The position numbers were made by a program, and so were the translations under genes. The notes beneath the pieces were generated by a model that saw nothing but the letters and a program-made list of their open reading frames with translations, did no database searches and was not told the DNA's origin. Below, piece by piece: positions 1-12,085 of a stretch of DNA of 64,000 bases (within the stretch, counting starts at the first letter, position 1; every line of letters starts with the position of its first letter). Source of the DNA: Cordilura impudica. Its lineage: Eukaryota > Arthropoda > Insecta > Diptera > Scathophagidae. Location: contig OY821517.1 in assembly GCA_963682025.1 (NCBI GenBank), positions 94,919,946 through 94,983,945 on the forward strand, read 5' to 3'.

Positions 1-1353
1 TGCCAAAAAAGAATGCTTTCCTTCACAATCTACTATTAGTGTCACTTCAACATCAGCAGAAATAAAATTGCAGATCTCCTTGAACATACTGCAGAACGAT
101 TGCTAAATACGCTTGATACTGATCATTTAAAAAAAATTGGTAATGGCAGCATTACTTTAATTTCTAAATGGGGATGTAATGGATCCTCTGGTCAGAAACA
201 ATACAAGCAATTTAATGCCGAAAATTCATCAGATGCTAATTTATTTATGGTATCTTTCGTTCCATTGCGCTTAACAAAAAGGTATAGCGTCTTAGAGCCG
301 TCAACTAGTAGAGCAACAGAAATTGATATATGGAAAAATGAAATTCCTTCTTCAACAAACTATTGCAGACCAATAAAATTTGCATTCGAAAAGGAAACCA
401 AAGATGTCATAACTGAAGAAGTTCAAAAAATAAAAGATCAAATTAAGGAACTTCAACCAGTAATATTTAAATTTGATGACCAAGACATTGAAGTACATTT
501 CAAAATGTGTCTCACAATGATTGATGGAAAAGTTGCACAAGCTTTAACTGGAACAAAGTCAACGTCAAGTCAATTAAGCCAACCCCCACCAGAAGACGAT
601 AGTTTTAAGGGAGCCTAAGAATTTGGAATGTCCCCTCTTCATGCTAGAATACATTTCATGGAGCATATTCTTAAATTAGGTTATGATTTGGAATTTGGTC
701 CGTTAGGCGAAACAGTGAGAAAAAAAAGAAAATGAAGAAAAAAGAAAGCAAAAAAAAACAAATTCAACAAAAATATCTACAGCTAGGCCTCGTAATCGAC
801 CAACCAAAACAAGTGGAAGGAAACACAAATGATGGAAATACTGCTAGGAGATTTTTTCCGATCCGGAAACTGTAGCATCTATCACAGGTGTAGATCATGA
901 ATTAATAAGACGATTCAAAATCATATTACAAGTTCTAGCATGCAGCAGAAAGATAAATGCAAAAAAATTTGGATAGTACGCCAATAAAACAGCTATACTT
1001 TATAATAAAAATTCTCTTGGAGATATATGCCATCCACAGTTCATAAAATTTTGTACCATGGGGAACATATAATTCAAAACAATATGCTACCAATAGGAGA
1101 TCTATCTGAAGAAGCGCAAGAAAAAAGGAACAAAGACTACAAATTCTTTCGAGAGCACAACACAAGAAAAATGCCTAGATGTTGCACTAATGAGGACCTT
1201 ATCACTATTTTGTTGTGCACATCAGATCCATATATGTCCAACATTCGTCAAAAATGGAAAACTACCTCTATTGAATTAGACGAAGAAGCTAAACAACTTC
1301 TAGAAGATGAAAATCAAGGCTATTTAGAAGAAATTTTTACTAAAATTGGTTGA
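1..1353 (+). pseudogene. RAG1/Transib-superfamily transposase relic, copy A (5' end outside window)
   Basis: Decayed DDE transposase of the RAG1/Transib superfamily, entering from the left edge. The frame reads from base 2 (AKKECFPSQ), loses one base near 73, then runs open to a TAA at 616-618 with KWGCNGSSGQ, YCRPIKFAF and LTMIDGKV. Relic segments follow: FGMSPLHARI, IDQPKQVEGNTNDGN, ITGVDHELIRRFKI and LACSRKINAKKF. The C-terminal ORF (1027-1353) has STVHKILYHG and LSEEAQEKRNK. By my alignment with RAG1, MID matches the second catalytic aspartate, the E-rich SEEAQEK segment the catalytic glutamate region, and VHKILYH the zinc-binding histidines. The first catalytic aspartate appears replaced: CNG where relatives have CDG. 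At least one frameshift and several stops make it non-functional. The flanking inverted repeats are not identified. Family similarity is strong by motif order; the exact subfamily (Transib or RAG-like) is inference. Confidence 0.75.
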
Positions 1354-2519
1354 TTTAAAATACTTTTTCATTACACTAACAATAAGTTACACTTTTTTTA
1401 TATAGTTAAAAAATTTTCTTGATTTAAAAATTTATATATTTTGTAAATTTACAATAAAAATTGTTATATTTCATAAATTTAGTATAAAAATTGATATAGA
1501 AATATTTAAAAAGACAATAAAAAAAAATTTAACTAAAGCAAAAACATACGAGTTTTTCATTGAAACTTCTCTATCTTGAACCAATATAAGGTAAATTTTA
1601 CGTTCGCTGCTTAATAAATTATATTTTAACTCGAGATCTTTCAAAAAAAAAAAAACAACCTTTGGCCCTTGTGCACATTAGGACTAAAAAGTTTACGGGG
1701 GCCAAAGTTTGGCATTTTCTGAAAAAATTAACTTAAAAAATTGTTAAAAAGTATTAGTTGTAAAATTAACTGAAAAAATAAGACATTATTATATTAAAAA
1801 AAAACCTTTTTTTACCTTTTAACACTCACTTTTGTACTAAAATTCAACTACAAATGAAAATGAATTTTAAACCCTCCGTAACTTTTTTTATTTTCGGTCG
1901 AGAATTACGATTTATAGCAAAACTTAAAGTCTCACCTACCAAACAAAAAAAACGGCATATCAAAATTCCAATCCAATCAAAAGTTATAGATTTTTGACCG
2001 CCTTCTCGTCAAATGGTCCACTGTGCGTCGTTGATTCTGGGTAATGCTAAGAGCGGAAATTCATATAAATATCACTTAAGTTATTGAAAAGATAACCACT
2101 TCACTACCAAATTAGCTGCGGACCAGAAAATTAGCTAGTAGAACGTCGTAGATATTATTTTTGTGCAAAAATCAGTATCTTGAAAAAAAAATATTTTTTT
2201 TTTTTAACTTTTCGCAATTGTTGCATTTAAAAGCTGAGGAAATTTGTCTATAACTGAAGATTCGGGATTCGCGAGAAAAATGAAAAAATCTCGAGATTCC
2301 CCACTCTCGAGATTTTAATAGTTATATCCAATAAAAATAAAAAATGCATTTAATATATTTTTATGATATTTATTTAAATTGTATGTAATTCATTGCACAA
2401 AACATCGGACTATAGTCCAGAAATCGATTTTTTAGCATTAATTCGTAGACACAAGATATTTTGCTCAAAATTTGTATGATGACTTTCATTAACAAAATTA
2501 AGAAAAATAAGAAGTTTCA
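1354..2519. other. AT-rich stretch with no recognised gene
   Basis: Poly-A/T runs and no open frame of note. I see no terminal repeats or coding relics. The first part may be the 3' flank of the RAG1/Transib-like element, whose right terminus I cannot place. Confidence 0.6.
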
Positions 2520-2521
2520 TC

Positions 2522-2708
2522 GAAATCGGCCACGCCCACCATCCTCCGCCCACACAACCCAAAACGAAACTTTCATATACAACTTTTTCCTTTCTTCAGA
2601 AACTCTATGAAAATAGAAAGACATTCTGAAAAGTGTACGGAAATCGCTCTCGCCCACGCCCACCACCCACCGCCCATAAAACCCAAAAAGAAACTTTCAT
2701 ATAAATCT
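2522..2708. repeat. Direct duplication of a GC-rich 60-bp segment, about 124 bp apart
   Basis: Two near-identical segments begin near 2530 and 2654 with CCACGCCCACCA, then CCGCCCA, ACCCAAAA and GAAACTTTCATATA. They stand out as C-rich islands in AT-rich sequence. Probably part of a tandemly organised non-coding repeat; no coding content seen. Confidence 0.7.
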
Positions 2709-3505
2709 TTTCTTATAAAACTTTTCATAACAATAACATTTCAAATACATTTCTTCATTTTTTAATTCAAATTCATAAATAATTTATAATTGTTTACTTC
2801 TGCAGCTGAAATAAAGATAAAATAATTTAATATTGATTTTAGACCAAACCCATTTTATGTATTATGGAGTGTACGTAGTGCTTTTTTGGTCAATTTTATT
2901 AGATGTAAAATAAAAATTCTTTATTTCATTATTTCCCGACGTTTCGTTGAGTTTTTGTCAACATCTTTAGGGGCATTTTATTTTGAATCTAACACAAGGA
3001 AGAAAATGAAGCAATCAATATAAAATAAATAATAAATAAATAATAAATAAATAATAAATAATTTAATAAGTTAAAAGACTTCAACATATTCAGCAGAGAT
3101 CTTTACCGAGCGTATCACTCCAAATCATTTAAATCTTCTGAAGCTTCTGCTTCCGATTCATCTGAGTCTGTCTTATCTGAATCATTTTGAGATTCCACAT
3201 CTTTCGGTGGATTATCGGAGACTAGTTCACTAGGTGAAGAAGTAACACATTTTTTTATTATTAGATTTTTTGACGGCAACAGTAGTTGTGTGAACCATTA
3301 AATCGACATTGTTATACTATTCTAAGATCATTCTATTCTAAGATCCTTTTTTGCCGATTCTTTTCCTCTGCGTAAGTGACTTGGGGGTCGTCATGTTTTT
3401 CATTATCACTGATTTCTATTAGAGTACTTGCGGAAACCCACTGTGAGTGTTTATCGTTAAATATATTTAGCATTATGTGACATTTCGAAAGGTTTCCTTT
3501 AACGT
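2709..3505. other. Non-coding stretch with an AATAAATA microsatellite
   Basis: Contains CCCGACGTTTCGTTGAG near 2936, a motif that recalls repeat ends seen in many insects (a recollection, not a search). An (AATAAATA)n run follows at about 3022-3063 and could be a retroposon tail. A minus-strand acidic peptide relic lies at 3110-3243. Nothing else is recognised. Confidence 0.5.
3110..3243 (-). pseudogene. Acidic C-terminal peptide relic of unknown protein
   Basis: Read on the minus strand, this short frame gives SSPSELVSDNPPKDVES followed by a Ser/Asp/Glu-rich tail ending in EDLNDLE and a stop. Acidic tails like this are common at the ends of DDE transposases and also occur in the E2 element of this window, but no catalytic motif is attached. 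Could equally be chance. I cannot name it. Confidence 0.25.
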
Positions 3506-4428
3506 GTGCATTAGGGTGGCTCTTAATAAAAAAGTGTTCAAACTCTCGTTCGCACCCCCTAGAAATATACGACTAGCAAAAAAACTGAGAAATACAAAGT
3601 TTAGTGCCAATCTAAAAACATTTAGGGACGGCTCAACGCAATTGAAAATTTCAAGTGTTTTATATGGGGAAAATATGACTTCTTTCATATTTTACGAAAA
3701 TTTCGTTGTATAGTTTAATTTTTCCGACAAATTGTTATATAATTCGAGGTCAGCGCTAAATTATATTTCCAAGAAGCTATAAAACTTCAAAATCTAATAA
3801 AAATTCGCCGAGAAATAGCAAATGCCCAGACCACTTTTGTGTCAAAAAAAACTAGATCATGAAATTTGATGGCATTATTTTCAACTTTAAGAAATTAATT
3901 AAACCCAACCCTTTGTTTTAGTCTCTATACCTGTAAGTACTCAGATATGAAGTATTGTTTTATTACCACCTTGTAAACCTATTCAGCATTGACACCGAAA
4001 ATGGAAATTTTTTTTTTATAAAATTTTGAAAACACCTTTTTCAAGTTTTGAAATATTTTCTTAAACAAAATTTAAAAAAATTGATCTAGCTCATTAACGT
4101 CTTATTAAATCCATGTTATAGATTAACTGTGTGAAGTTTTAGGTTAATCCCTATTCAAGAATTTTTTTGGCAAGGATTTTATTTTTGCTGATTTCGAGAA
4201 AAATGGAATTTTTATAAAATATATTGTAAATGTATTATTACTTTCTACTTTTAAATGTCATACTTTACCTTAATAGCCTAGGGTTTCGGAAAAAAATGTT
4301 ATGATCCCATTAACCCTTTTGGAATTGGGGTCACAGATGTCCCCAAACTAATAAAAGACAATTTATTCAAAAAATTCAAATATTTTGTAACTCGTATTGA
4401 CTTTTTAGATGCAACGCTTAAAATATAA
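3506..4428 (+). repeat. Interspersed repeat X, copy 1
   Basis: Shares an ordered set of blocks with copies at 5486-6700 and 11011-12085: TATATGGGGAAAAT, CGACAAATTGTTATAT, CCCAGACCACTTTTGTG, GAAGTATTGTTTTATTACC, GACAAGGATTTTATTT and ATAGCCTAGGGTTTCG. Non-coding. It begins near AGGGTGGCTCTTAA and stops abruptly at 4428, where R copy 1 starts; the remainder of X does not resume after that R. Class unknown. Confidence 0.75.
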
Positions 4429-5168
4429 CAAGTAAGAAAATTATAGTCGGTCTAGACCGACTATACGATACCCTATACCATGCGTTTAGAGACCCTATCT
4501 CTCAGGCCCAACTAACTGGATATAGAAAATAAGCATAAACCAAATTTGAGTGGGATTTTTATTAATTTTTTCGGCTGCAGGTATGAAAAAGTTATATCGA
4601 ATGCTATATCTATATGGGCACTAGGCCCAAAAATGGACCGATCCTGACCATGTTTGGTAAACTCTCTTGTATTTTGCAAAAATATATACAAAAGAAATTT
4701 GAGAAGAATCAGTGCAATATGTTTGTTTTTTGATAGATTTAAGTGAGTTGTCCAACAGGGATCGTTTTTGGACTACTGATTAATTGATGTAATATATACA
4801 TACAAACCCAATTTGACTAAGATTTGTATGATAATTTGGATCTTATGGCAATATATGTTGATTTCATAGGGGTCATTTGTATGGGGGCTAGGTCTGAACA
4901 TGGACCGATTCTCATCAATTTCAATAGCGTTCATCCCATGGCCGATAAAAGATTCAATATCAAATTTCATCAAAATATATTCATATTTGCGACCTGCAGT
5001 TTGATTACAAGCTTTACATGGACACACAGACGGACGGACGGACATCGTTAAATCGAATCAGATAGTGATTCTGATTCGATCGGTATAATTAAAGATGGGT
5101 GTAGGTCAAATATTTTTGGTTTTTACAAACAGCAGCACAAAGTCATTATACCCAAACCACATAGTGGT
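4429..5168 (+). mobile_element. R element copy 1 (mini-me/DINE-like, 3' end lost)
   Basis: Starts CAAGTAAGAAAATTATAGTC followed by the palindrome centred on GGTCTAGACC, and carries the internal (GACG)n tract near 5029-5044. It ends in CCACATAGTGGT without the expected TATAGGGTATAA, so the 3' terminal hairpin is truncated. Non-autonomous, no coding capacity. Inserted into or abutting repeat X copy 1. Confidence 0.85.
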
Positions 5169-5485
5169 TCCCTCTCATTCACGATTCGCGCCCGAATCAT
5201 ATATCAAAAATATATAAACAAAGAAAAACCAAGAAATTAATTTGTGCAATAAAATAAATAGAAGCATTTAACAAACAAAAAGTATATATTTAATAAATAT
5301 ATATTCAAATAAAAATTGAAAAAATGTAATAGTGAAACGTAAAGTGTAGAAGGATGTCTTCAAATATTTGCACAAAAAATATAAACGTCAAAATGAAACA
5401 AGAACACTCGTCTGAACACCAAGGTTCACAATCATGATTCAGAGCGCGAATCAAGTGGTTTATTTTGCCGTCTGAACATGCTTTT
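5169..5485. other. AT-rich spacer without gene
   Basis: Contains two short hairpin-prone motifs, GATTCGCGCCCGAATC near 5181 and GATTCAGAGCGCGAATC near 5435, otherwise poly-A/T. Nothing coding recognised. Confidence 0.5.
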
Positions 5486-6700
5486 AGAGTGGTCCTTAAA
5501 AATGAAAATGCGATTTTGGAGGGAGGCGGGGTTCAGTTTGTTTCCTTTCTATACAAAACTAATAAATGTGAATTTTGGGGATAATCTGATAAAGAAACGT
5601 CGTGCCGGAAATCCATTTAAAATTTCAAGTGTGTTTACATGGGGTAAATATGTGTTTATATATAGTTTAATTTTTTCGACAAGTTGTTATATGAATGAAT
5701 ATCATTAAATTAAATTATATTTTCAAAAACCCATATACTTATGTAGCTTCAAAATGGAATAGAAACTCGCCACGAAATAGCAAATGACCCAGACCACTTT
5801 TGTGCCAAAAAAAAAAAACTAGGTTATGAAATTTGATGAAATTTTTTTTAATTGCTTAAAGCCACCATATTTTTTGGTCTCTATACCTATAAGTACTTAG
5901 ATATGAAGTACTGTTTTATTACCACGTCGTTAACCTATTTCGCATTGAGACCGAAAATGGGAATTTTTTTAATAAAATTTTGAAAACTCCTTTTTCAAGT
6001 TTTAAAAATTTTTCTTAAATAGAATTTTAAAAAAATGGATCGGCCACTTTAAGGTTTTGTTAAATACATGCTAGAAATTAACTGCGTAATTTTTTAGGTA
6101 AATCCCTGTGCAAGAAATTTTTTGACAAGGATTTTATTTTTGCGGATTTCGAGAAAAATTGGATTTTTGTGAAATATTGTGTATATGTAATCCTTCTAAA
6201 TTCTTTATATCAAAAATTAATCACTTCTCTACTTTGAAATGCTATATTTTATCCTTATAGCCTAAGATTTCGAAACAAAATAATATGACCCTACTAACCC
6301 TTTTGAAATTGGAGTCACATATGACCTCAATCTAATAAAAGACTATTCAAAAAATTACAATATTTTGCAAATACTGTTGAATTTATAAAAGCATTACTTA
6401 AAATATAATAACCAAATATCTATATTTTCCGTTCCTAAAATTTGGGATAAATCCGAGAATGTTACCCCTTTATTTGCCAAATCCAGCTTTGGTTTTTAAG
6501 ATATTTTTAAATAAAGATTACCGATAACGAGTTTTTCTATTGAACTCGATGAAACCACTATTTAGAATTTAAGAAATATAATTCGGTTAATTTTTTTTTT
6601 ATTTAACCCTTCAGTACTTCTGGGAACAAAATTATCAATTGTGCTTTATCTCTGGTACAATTGTCTGCTTATTGCAGACAAATTTTATTGTAAAACTAGC
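5486..6700 (+). repeat. Interspersed repeat X, copy 2 (longest)
   Basis: Matches copy 3 from ATGCGATTTTGGAGRGAGG through to TCTCTGGTACAATTGTCTGC, and copy 1 over its first two thirds. Extends past the X1 break with AACCCTTCAGTACTTCTGGG. No open frame. Unclassified; the three copies allow a consensus to be built. Confidence 0.75.
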
Positions 6701-6831
6701 TGTTTTTACCCGGTCTTGCCCGGGATGCAAATGCGTTTGACTTGTATGAATTTTGAAGAAATCCCCCAATGTTTACGTTTGGGGAGTAAATTCATTATTT
6801 ATTTTAATTTAAAACCACTTTAATTTTTTTT
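6701..6831. other. Short junction between repeat X and R copy 2
   Basis: Holds TAGCTGTTTTTACCCGGTC and TTGCCCGGGATGCAAATGC. Possibly a fragment of another repeat; not resolved. Confidence 0.3.
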
Positions 6832-7524
6832 AGAATCACTTTCTGAGTCGATTTAGCGATGTCCGTCCGTCCGTCCGTCCGTCCGTCTGTGTGTCCATGT
6901 AAAACTTTTAATCAAACTACAGGTCGCAAATATGAATATGTTTTGATGAAATTTGGTATATAAGCTTTTATCGACCATAGGATAAATGCTATTGAAATTG
7001 GTGAGAATCGGTCCATGTTGAGACCTAGCACCCACACAAATGACCCCTATGAAATCGACATAAATTGCCATAAGATCCAAATTGTCATAAAGATCTTACT
7101 TAAATTGGGTTTGTATGCATTTATTACATCCATTAATGAGTAGTCCAAAAATGATACCTATGGGACAACTCTTAGGCATAGGTCCCATATAGAGCTGCTT
7201 ACCGCTCTTCACATAATCTATCAAAAAAAAAATATTGCACTGATTATTCTCAAATTTTGTTTAAATATATTTTTGCAAAATAAAAGAAACTTTTCCAAAC
7301 ATGGTCAGGATCGGTCCATTTTTGGGCCTAGTCCCCATATAGGTATAGCATCGGATATGAACTTTTTCATATCTGCAGCCAAACAAATTAATAAAAATCC
7401 CACTCAAATTTGGTTTATGCTTATTTTCTATGTCCAGTTAGTTGGGCCTAAGAGATAGGGTCTCTAAACGCATGGTATAGGGTATCGTATACTCGGTCTA
7501 TACCGATTATAGTTTTCTTACCTG
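6832..7524 (-). mobile_element. R element copy 2 (3' end lost)
   Basis: Minus-oriented: the (GTCC)n tract is at 6858-6887 and the palindromic 5' end lies at the right, ending in CTTACCTG at 7524. The 3' hairpin (TTATACCC...GGGTATAA) is missing because homology starts at AGAATCACTTTCTGAG. Its spurious open frames are shared with other R copies. Confidence 0.85.
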
Positions 7525-7609
7525 TTTTTGTTTAGCTTAGTTTATTATATGTGTACAGAAATAAATAAAATTAAATAAATACTCGTATGTATATCATTTC
7601 AAATAACTC

Positions 7610-8104
7610 TTCAAATCACATAGACAATCGATTGATTCATCAGATAATCTGGTTCGCCTTTTCGACAAAAAGTGTACGGAAATGGAAAAATATCTTTCGT
7701 TTTACATGTTATTAGGTTGTACTGTGCTTAATGCTGATTGCAGTCTTTGTAAATTTTCATTTAATATCCCGGATGTTTCGAAATGATTCATCTCTAGGAG
7801 AATGATGTATTTGAACATTGTGCGCTTTCTCGAATGGAGCCCTCTAATTACTCAGTTAAACTTCTATTATTTTGGTGTTCTTCAGTTTCAATGTGATCCT
7901 CGATTTCTCTATCGACAGTACTATTAACAACATAAAGTCCGTTTGAAACTAACTTTGCTATTTTAAATATTTCAGTTTTTGATGAAGTAGCAAAATATAT
8001 TGGGTCCTGTAAGTATTTCATTAATGAAATAATCGGAACGTTTCGTCTTATATTAATTTTTTCCATTATTGCATTTAAAAAATTTGTTTTGTTAACCAAC
8101 ACTC
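7610..8104 (-). pseudogene. hAT-superfamily transposase C-terminal relic
   Basis: Minus-strand frame 8102-7848 gives a helical peptide (LVNKTNFLNAIMEKINIRR, MKYLQDPIYFATSSKTEIF). After frame breaks comes LQRLQSALSTVQPN, then NERYFSISVHFLSKRRTRLS followed by DESIDCL near 7700-7630. The last block matches the conserved hAT C-terminal dimerisation motif (S-E-R-x-F-S ... R-x-x-L-x-x-x-x-x-x-x-L). Only the C-terminal part remains, with no catalytic core. It abuts the 3' end of the next LINE. Non-functional; assignment to hAT rests on the C-terminal motif. Confidence 0.6.
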
Positions 8105-9950
8105 AGGGGATGTCCCCTATAAATGCAGTGCTTTGTGTTGATTTCAGAAAAATAGGTTGTGGGAGTGAGGAGAGACGGACTAGTGTTTGTGGATTTTTTA
8201 CATAAATTTTGTTAGTTTATAACTGTCAGGAAAGATGTGTGCGGGGAGTTTATTCCACATACGGCTAGTTCGAATGATAAACGAATTCTCTATGTCATGC
8301 GTTGTGCGGTCAACAACAAATGCATGTGATTTACTAGAGAAGTGGGTAGAGCGAACCGAAACTCGGGCACTTGTAATAAGTTCGCTAATCTCAGAAGAAC
8401 ATTTCCCATGGTAATATCTATAAGTAGAACAGTGCTACACAACCCACATTCCGACGATGTTCTAATAAGTCTATAGAGTTGGATACTCTATTGTCATTGA
8501 TGAGCGCCAACGCCCTCCTTTGCACACGCTCCAGTAGCTCCAAAATAGACTTTACAGCTCCTGCCCATATATGGGAGTTGTATTTTCAGTCGGATGTAAG
8601 TGTTATAGATTTTAAAGAGATCAGAATGAGTGAAGTAATTTGTGCTTCTTTGGACACTTCAAAAATTGAATTCTCGTACCTAAAACATCAAGAGTATCCG
8701 ATTGCTCAAAACCTATACCACCCATATATACAGATGACATTGTTGAATCCATGGCCCTATGGGTCAACATACAACATTGAGTCTTCAACGCATTAAAATC
8801 AACCCTATTCGCTTTACCTCAGTCGGAGATTGTGTCATTCTTTGTCCGCCTTTTGCCCCAACGCCCCAAAGGGCTTCGCCTACAATTAAAGGAGAATGAT
8901 TGACAAATGCTGCTGTCATCTGCGAAAGAGTATATAAAGTTAAAAGTTTGACCAAGAAGGTCATTCAGAAAGATAAGGAAAAGAGAAGAATAAAGAACAG
9001 AACTTTGGGGTACCCCTGAATTAAGCTGAAACTCATTTGATGAGATCCCATCAATAATAACACGTATTGTTCGGTCTCTGAGAAAACCCGATATAAATCG
9101 AGAGAAGTCATTACCGACCCCAAATGCAGTAAGCTTTGATATCAATGCACCGTGCCACACACGATCGAATGCCTTGGAAATATCTAGAGCAACCACTTTA
9201 CTTTCGCCAAAATTGCGAATGGACTGACTCCAGCGCTCAGAAAGTAGAGCTAACAGGTCTCCCGTGGAATGATTTCTACGGAAGCCATACTGTCGATCAT
9301 TAAGAAGAGAGTTGGCCTCTAGATAGTTCACAAGATGGAAATTGATCATGCTCTCCATCACCTTTGAGAGCGCAGAGCAGATTGAAATTGGACGGTAATT
9401 TTCCGGGTTATTAGCCGCACCCTTTTTAGGGATTGGTTGGACATTAGTAACCTTACATAAAGAGGGAAAGACTCTCGCATGGTACAAAAGGCTGAAAAGG
9501 TTGGCCAATGGACTGGCTATCGTCGAAAAGCACTGTTTCAGCACCAGTGTTGGCATACCATCCGGTCCCGAAGACTTATTAATGTTGAGATCCGAAATAA
9601 CTTTTTTAACTGCACGTGCTTGAAAGAATATTTGAGGCATAGTACAAGATACCCTTTCAAGTTCGGGCAGAGTTTAGCTAAAAGGTTAACTTTATCAACT
9701 AGTTCAGTGAATATTTGGTTATTCATTGTAAGAATTCGGATAGCAGAACTAGCATTATTATATACCCTTTTAACAAATGAACAAGAGCTCTTACTACCCC
9801 GAGAAGCAGAGAGAACTTTAGTACGAAGACGCTGATCGTAAAGAAACTTTTGGCACCTTGGTGCTTTCGCACATTCAGTTCTCGTCTCTTTGCATTACAG
9901 TTCAGTGACGGAACTTTTATTTTCACGCCATGAAGCTACTATGCTTGTCT
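8105..9950 (-). pseudogene. CR1/jockey-type LINE reverse transcriptase relic (5'-truncated), LINE-C
   Basis: Minus-strand non-LTR reverse transcriptase. The main open frame (9640-8819, 273 aa) shows INKSSGPDGMPTLVL, NYRPISICSALSKVMES, QYGFRRNHSTGDLL, LDISKAFDRVWHGALI, LNSGVPQSSVL and SFADDSS (the catalytic Asp pair). Upstream, before frame breaks, KFLYDQRLRTK and NNQIFTELVDKVNLLA belong to the same protein. Downstream, in other frames, HIWAGAVKSILELLERVQRR and RMWNKLPAH are the usual C-terminal motifs. GVPQSSVL departs from the usual GVPQGSVL. The endonuclease is absent. Many frameshifts and stops show it is old. The left boundary is at the hAT relic, the right boundary with LINE-D is approximate. 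Confidence 0.85.
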
Positions 9951-10790
9951 CTATGTATGACTCCTCCTGCTCGTATTTAATACACGTCTTGATTAAAATT
10001 GCAGAGCTACCGTGAGCTCTTTCACGAGGGTGGTTTGCATTTATAAGGTCATATGATTTCTTAATTAAATATGTCTCCGATATTAAAAATAAGTTTATGT
10101 AAAATATGTTTGACTGTAGAAAAGTTTCAACCTCCTGTAAATGAGGTAAGAGGACAGTGGCATTCCACGTTGCTAATCGAAGATTTATTGACATATTTTA
10201 GCACACAGAGCTGACATCATGTTTAATAAGGTGTTTGTCAGCTCCATTTGTTTTTCGAGTAGTGTTTAAATTTTTTGTACAATAGTATTATCGTTGTTTG
10301 AATTAGAAATACCTCTGAGCACCTCAGAATATGTTAGATTTGATGTTGTTTGTGATTTGATGTTGTTTGTGATTTGATGTTGTTTGTGATTTGTTTTGAG
10401 GAGAGTTATTTGGAAAGAACGATGCTTGTTCTTTTTGATAGTTGAAATGCCGAAATTTTGTGGTGCAATTGCACATTTTGCTGGCAACGTTTTACTTTTT
10501 GTACATTCTGCAGTAATATGATTTTCTCCGTATTTTATGCACTTATATGCTTTGTCGCAATATGACCTGGTATGGCCATACTGTTGATAGCGGTGGCACT
10601 GTGGAATGTATTTAGATTTTCGAGGTGGTTCAATTGTTATAATTGCGTTATTTATATTAGTCGGTTCAAGATCGAAGAAGAACATGGAAAGTGGCTGTTT
10701 AGAAATATTACTTCTAATGTTTGCAATATTTCTTACTTTGTGTCCAAGTTGTTCAATAAACGTTTTAATATCACTACTCACTATTAGTTT
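9950..10790 (-). pseudogene. Jockey-type LINE fragment: ORF1 zinc-knuckle plus endonuclease N-terminus, LINE-D
   Basis: ORF1 remnant at 10781-10266 (171 aa) has GHKVRNIANIRS, FFDLEPTNINNA and zinc-knuckle-like CHRYQQYGHTRSYC and CIKYGENHITAEC; CxxC cysteines are replaced by tyrosine in both, so the knuckles are degraded. After it, 10194-9895 encodes the start of an AP-endonuclease (NLRLATWNATVL, LFLISETYL, LINANHPRERAHGSSAILI). The order and motifs parallel the better preserved LINE at 38641-43058, so the two are relatives. The endonuclease loses similarity near 9950, where LINE-C sequence (ENKSSVTEL, RRELNVRKHQGAKSF) takes over. Three nearly identical GTGATTTGATGTTGTTT units at 10340-10395 add local repeats. 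Confidence 0.75.
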
Positions 10791-11010
10791 AAAAATAGTT
10801 TTTAGTTTTTATTCATAATTTTTTCTATTTTTATTATATTGTTTATTTTTAGCATTACAGCTAAAATTTTGCACCACGAAATAACTTTATATTCAAAAAT
10901 TAAATATAATTAATTTATATTACTAAAAACTCTTGGATACTTGTAGTTTTAATATTGCTTTAAATTTTTTAAATTAGCTGCGGCTATAATATTGCACCAG
11001 ACTGTATATT

Positions 11011-12085
11011 AAATGCGATTTTGGAGAGAGGTGGCGTCCAGTTTGTTACGTTTTTATATAAAACTAATAAATGTGAGTTTTAGGGATAATCAGATAAAGA
11101 AAAGTCGTGCCAGAAATCGACTGAAAATTTGAAGTGTGTTTATATGGGGAAAATTTGTGTTTTTTTAAGATTTTACGAAAATTTCGTTCTATAGTTTAAA
11201 TTTTTCGACAGGTTGTTATATGAATCAATATCATTAAATTTAATTATCTTTTCAAAAAACCATATAGCTTAAAAATTTAACAAAAACTCGCCACGAAATA
11301 GTAAATAACCCAGACCACTTTTGTAGCAAAAAAAAACTAGATCGTGAAATTTGATGGCATATTTTTCAATTGATTAAAACCAACATATTTTTTTGGTCTC
11401 TATACCTATAATTACTCGGATGTGAAGTATTGTTTTATTACCACGTTGTTAACCTAATGCGCATTGAAACCGAAAATGGGAAATTTTTTTGATAAAATTT
11501 TGAAAACTCCTTTTTCAAGTTTTAAAAAATTTTCTTAAAAACTGTGTGAAGAATTTTTTGACAAGGATTTTATTTCTGCGGATTTCGAAAAAAATTGAAT
11601 TTTTGTGAAATATTCTATATATGTAATCTTTCTAAATTCTTTATATAAAAAAATTAATCAGTTCTCTATTTTTAAATGCTATATTTTATCTTAATAGCCT
11701 AGGGTTTCGAAAAAAAATAATATAACCCCACTAACCATTTTGGAATTGGAGTCACGTATGACCGCAAGCTAATAAAAGACAATTTATTAAAAAAAATTCA
11801 AATATTTTGCAAATACTGTTGAATTTTTAAAAGCGTTGCTTTATACATCATAACCAAAATTTGGGATAAATTCTAGAACGTTAACCCATTATTTGCCAAG
11901 GCCACCTTTGGTTTTTAAGATATTTTTAAATAAAGATTACCGAAAACGAGTGTTTCTATTGAACTCGATGAAACCATTTAAGAAATATAATTCAGTTAAA
12001 TTGTTTTAACCCTTAAGTGCTCCTGGGATGAAAATTATCCATTATCTCTGGTACAATTGTCTGCTCATTGCTCGCGAATATTATT
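11011..12085 (+). repeat. Interspersed repeat X, copy 3
   Basis: Same block order as X2 from ATGCGATTTTGGAGAG to CTCTGGTACAATTGTCTGC, with an internal deletion near 11540 (the segment around ATGGATCGGCC of X2 is missing). Non-coding. Confidence 0.75.

Noticed and set aside
9479..9835. 118-aa plus-strand open frame
   Set aside because: Lies antisense to the LINE-C reverse transcriptase; no known motif.
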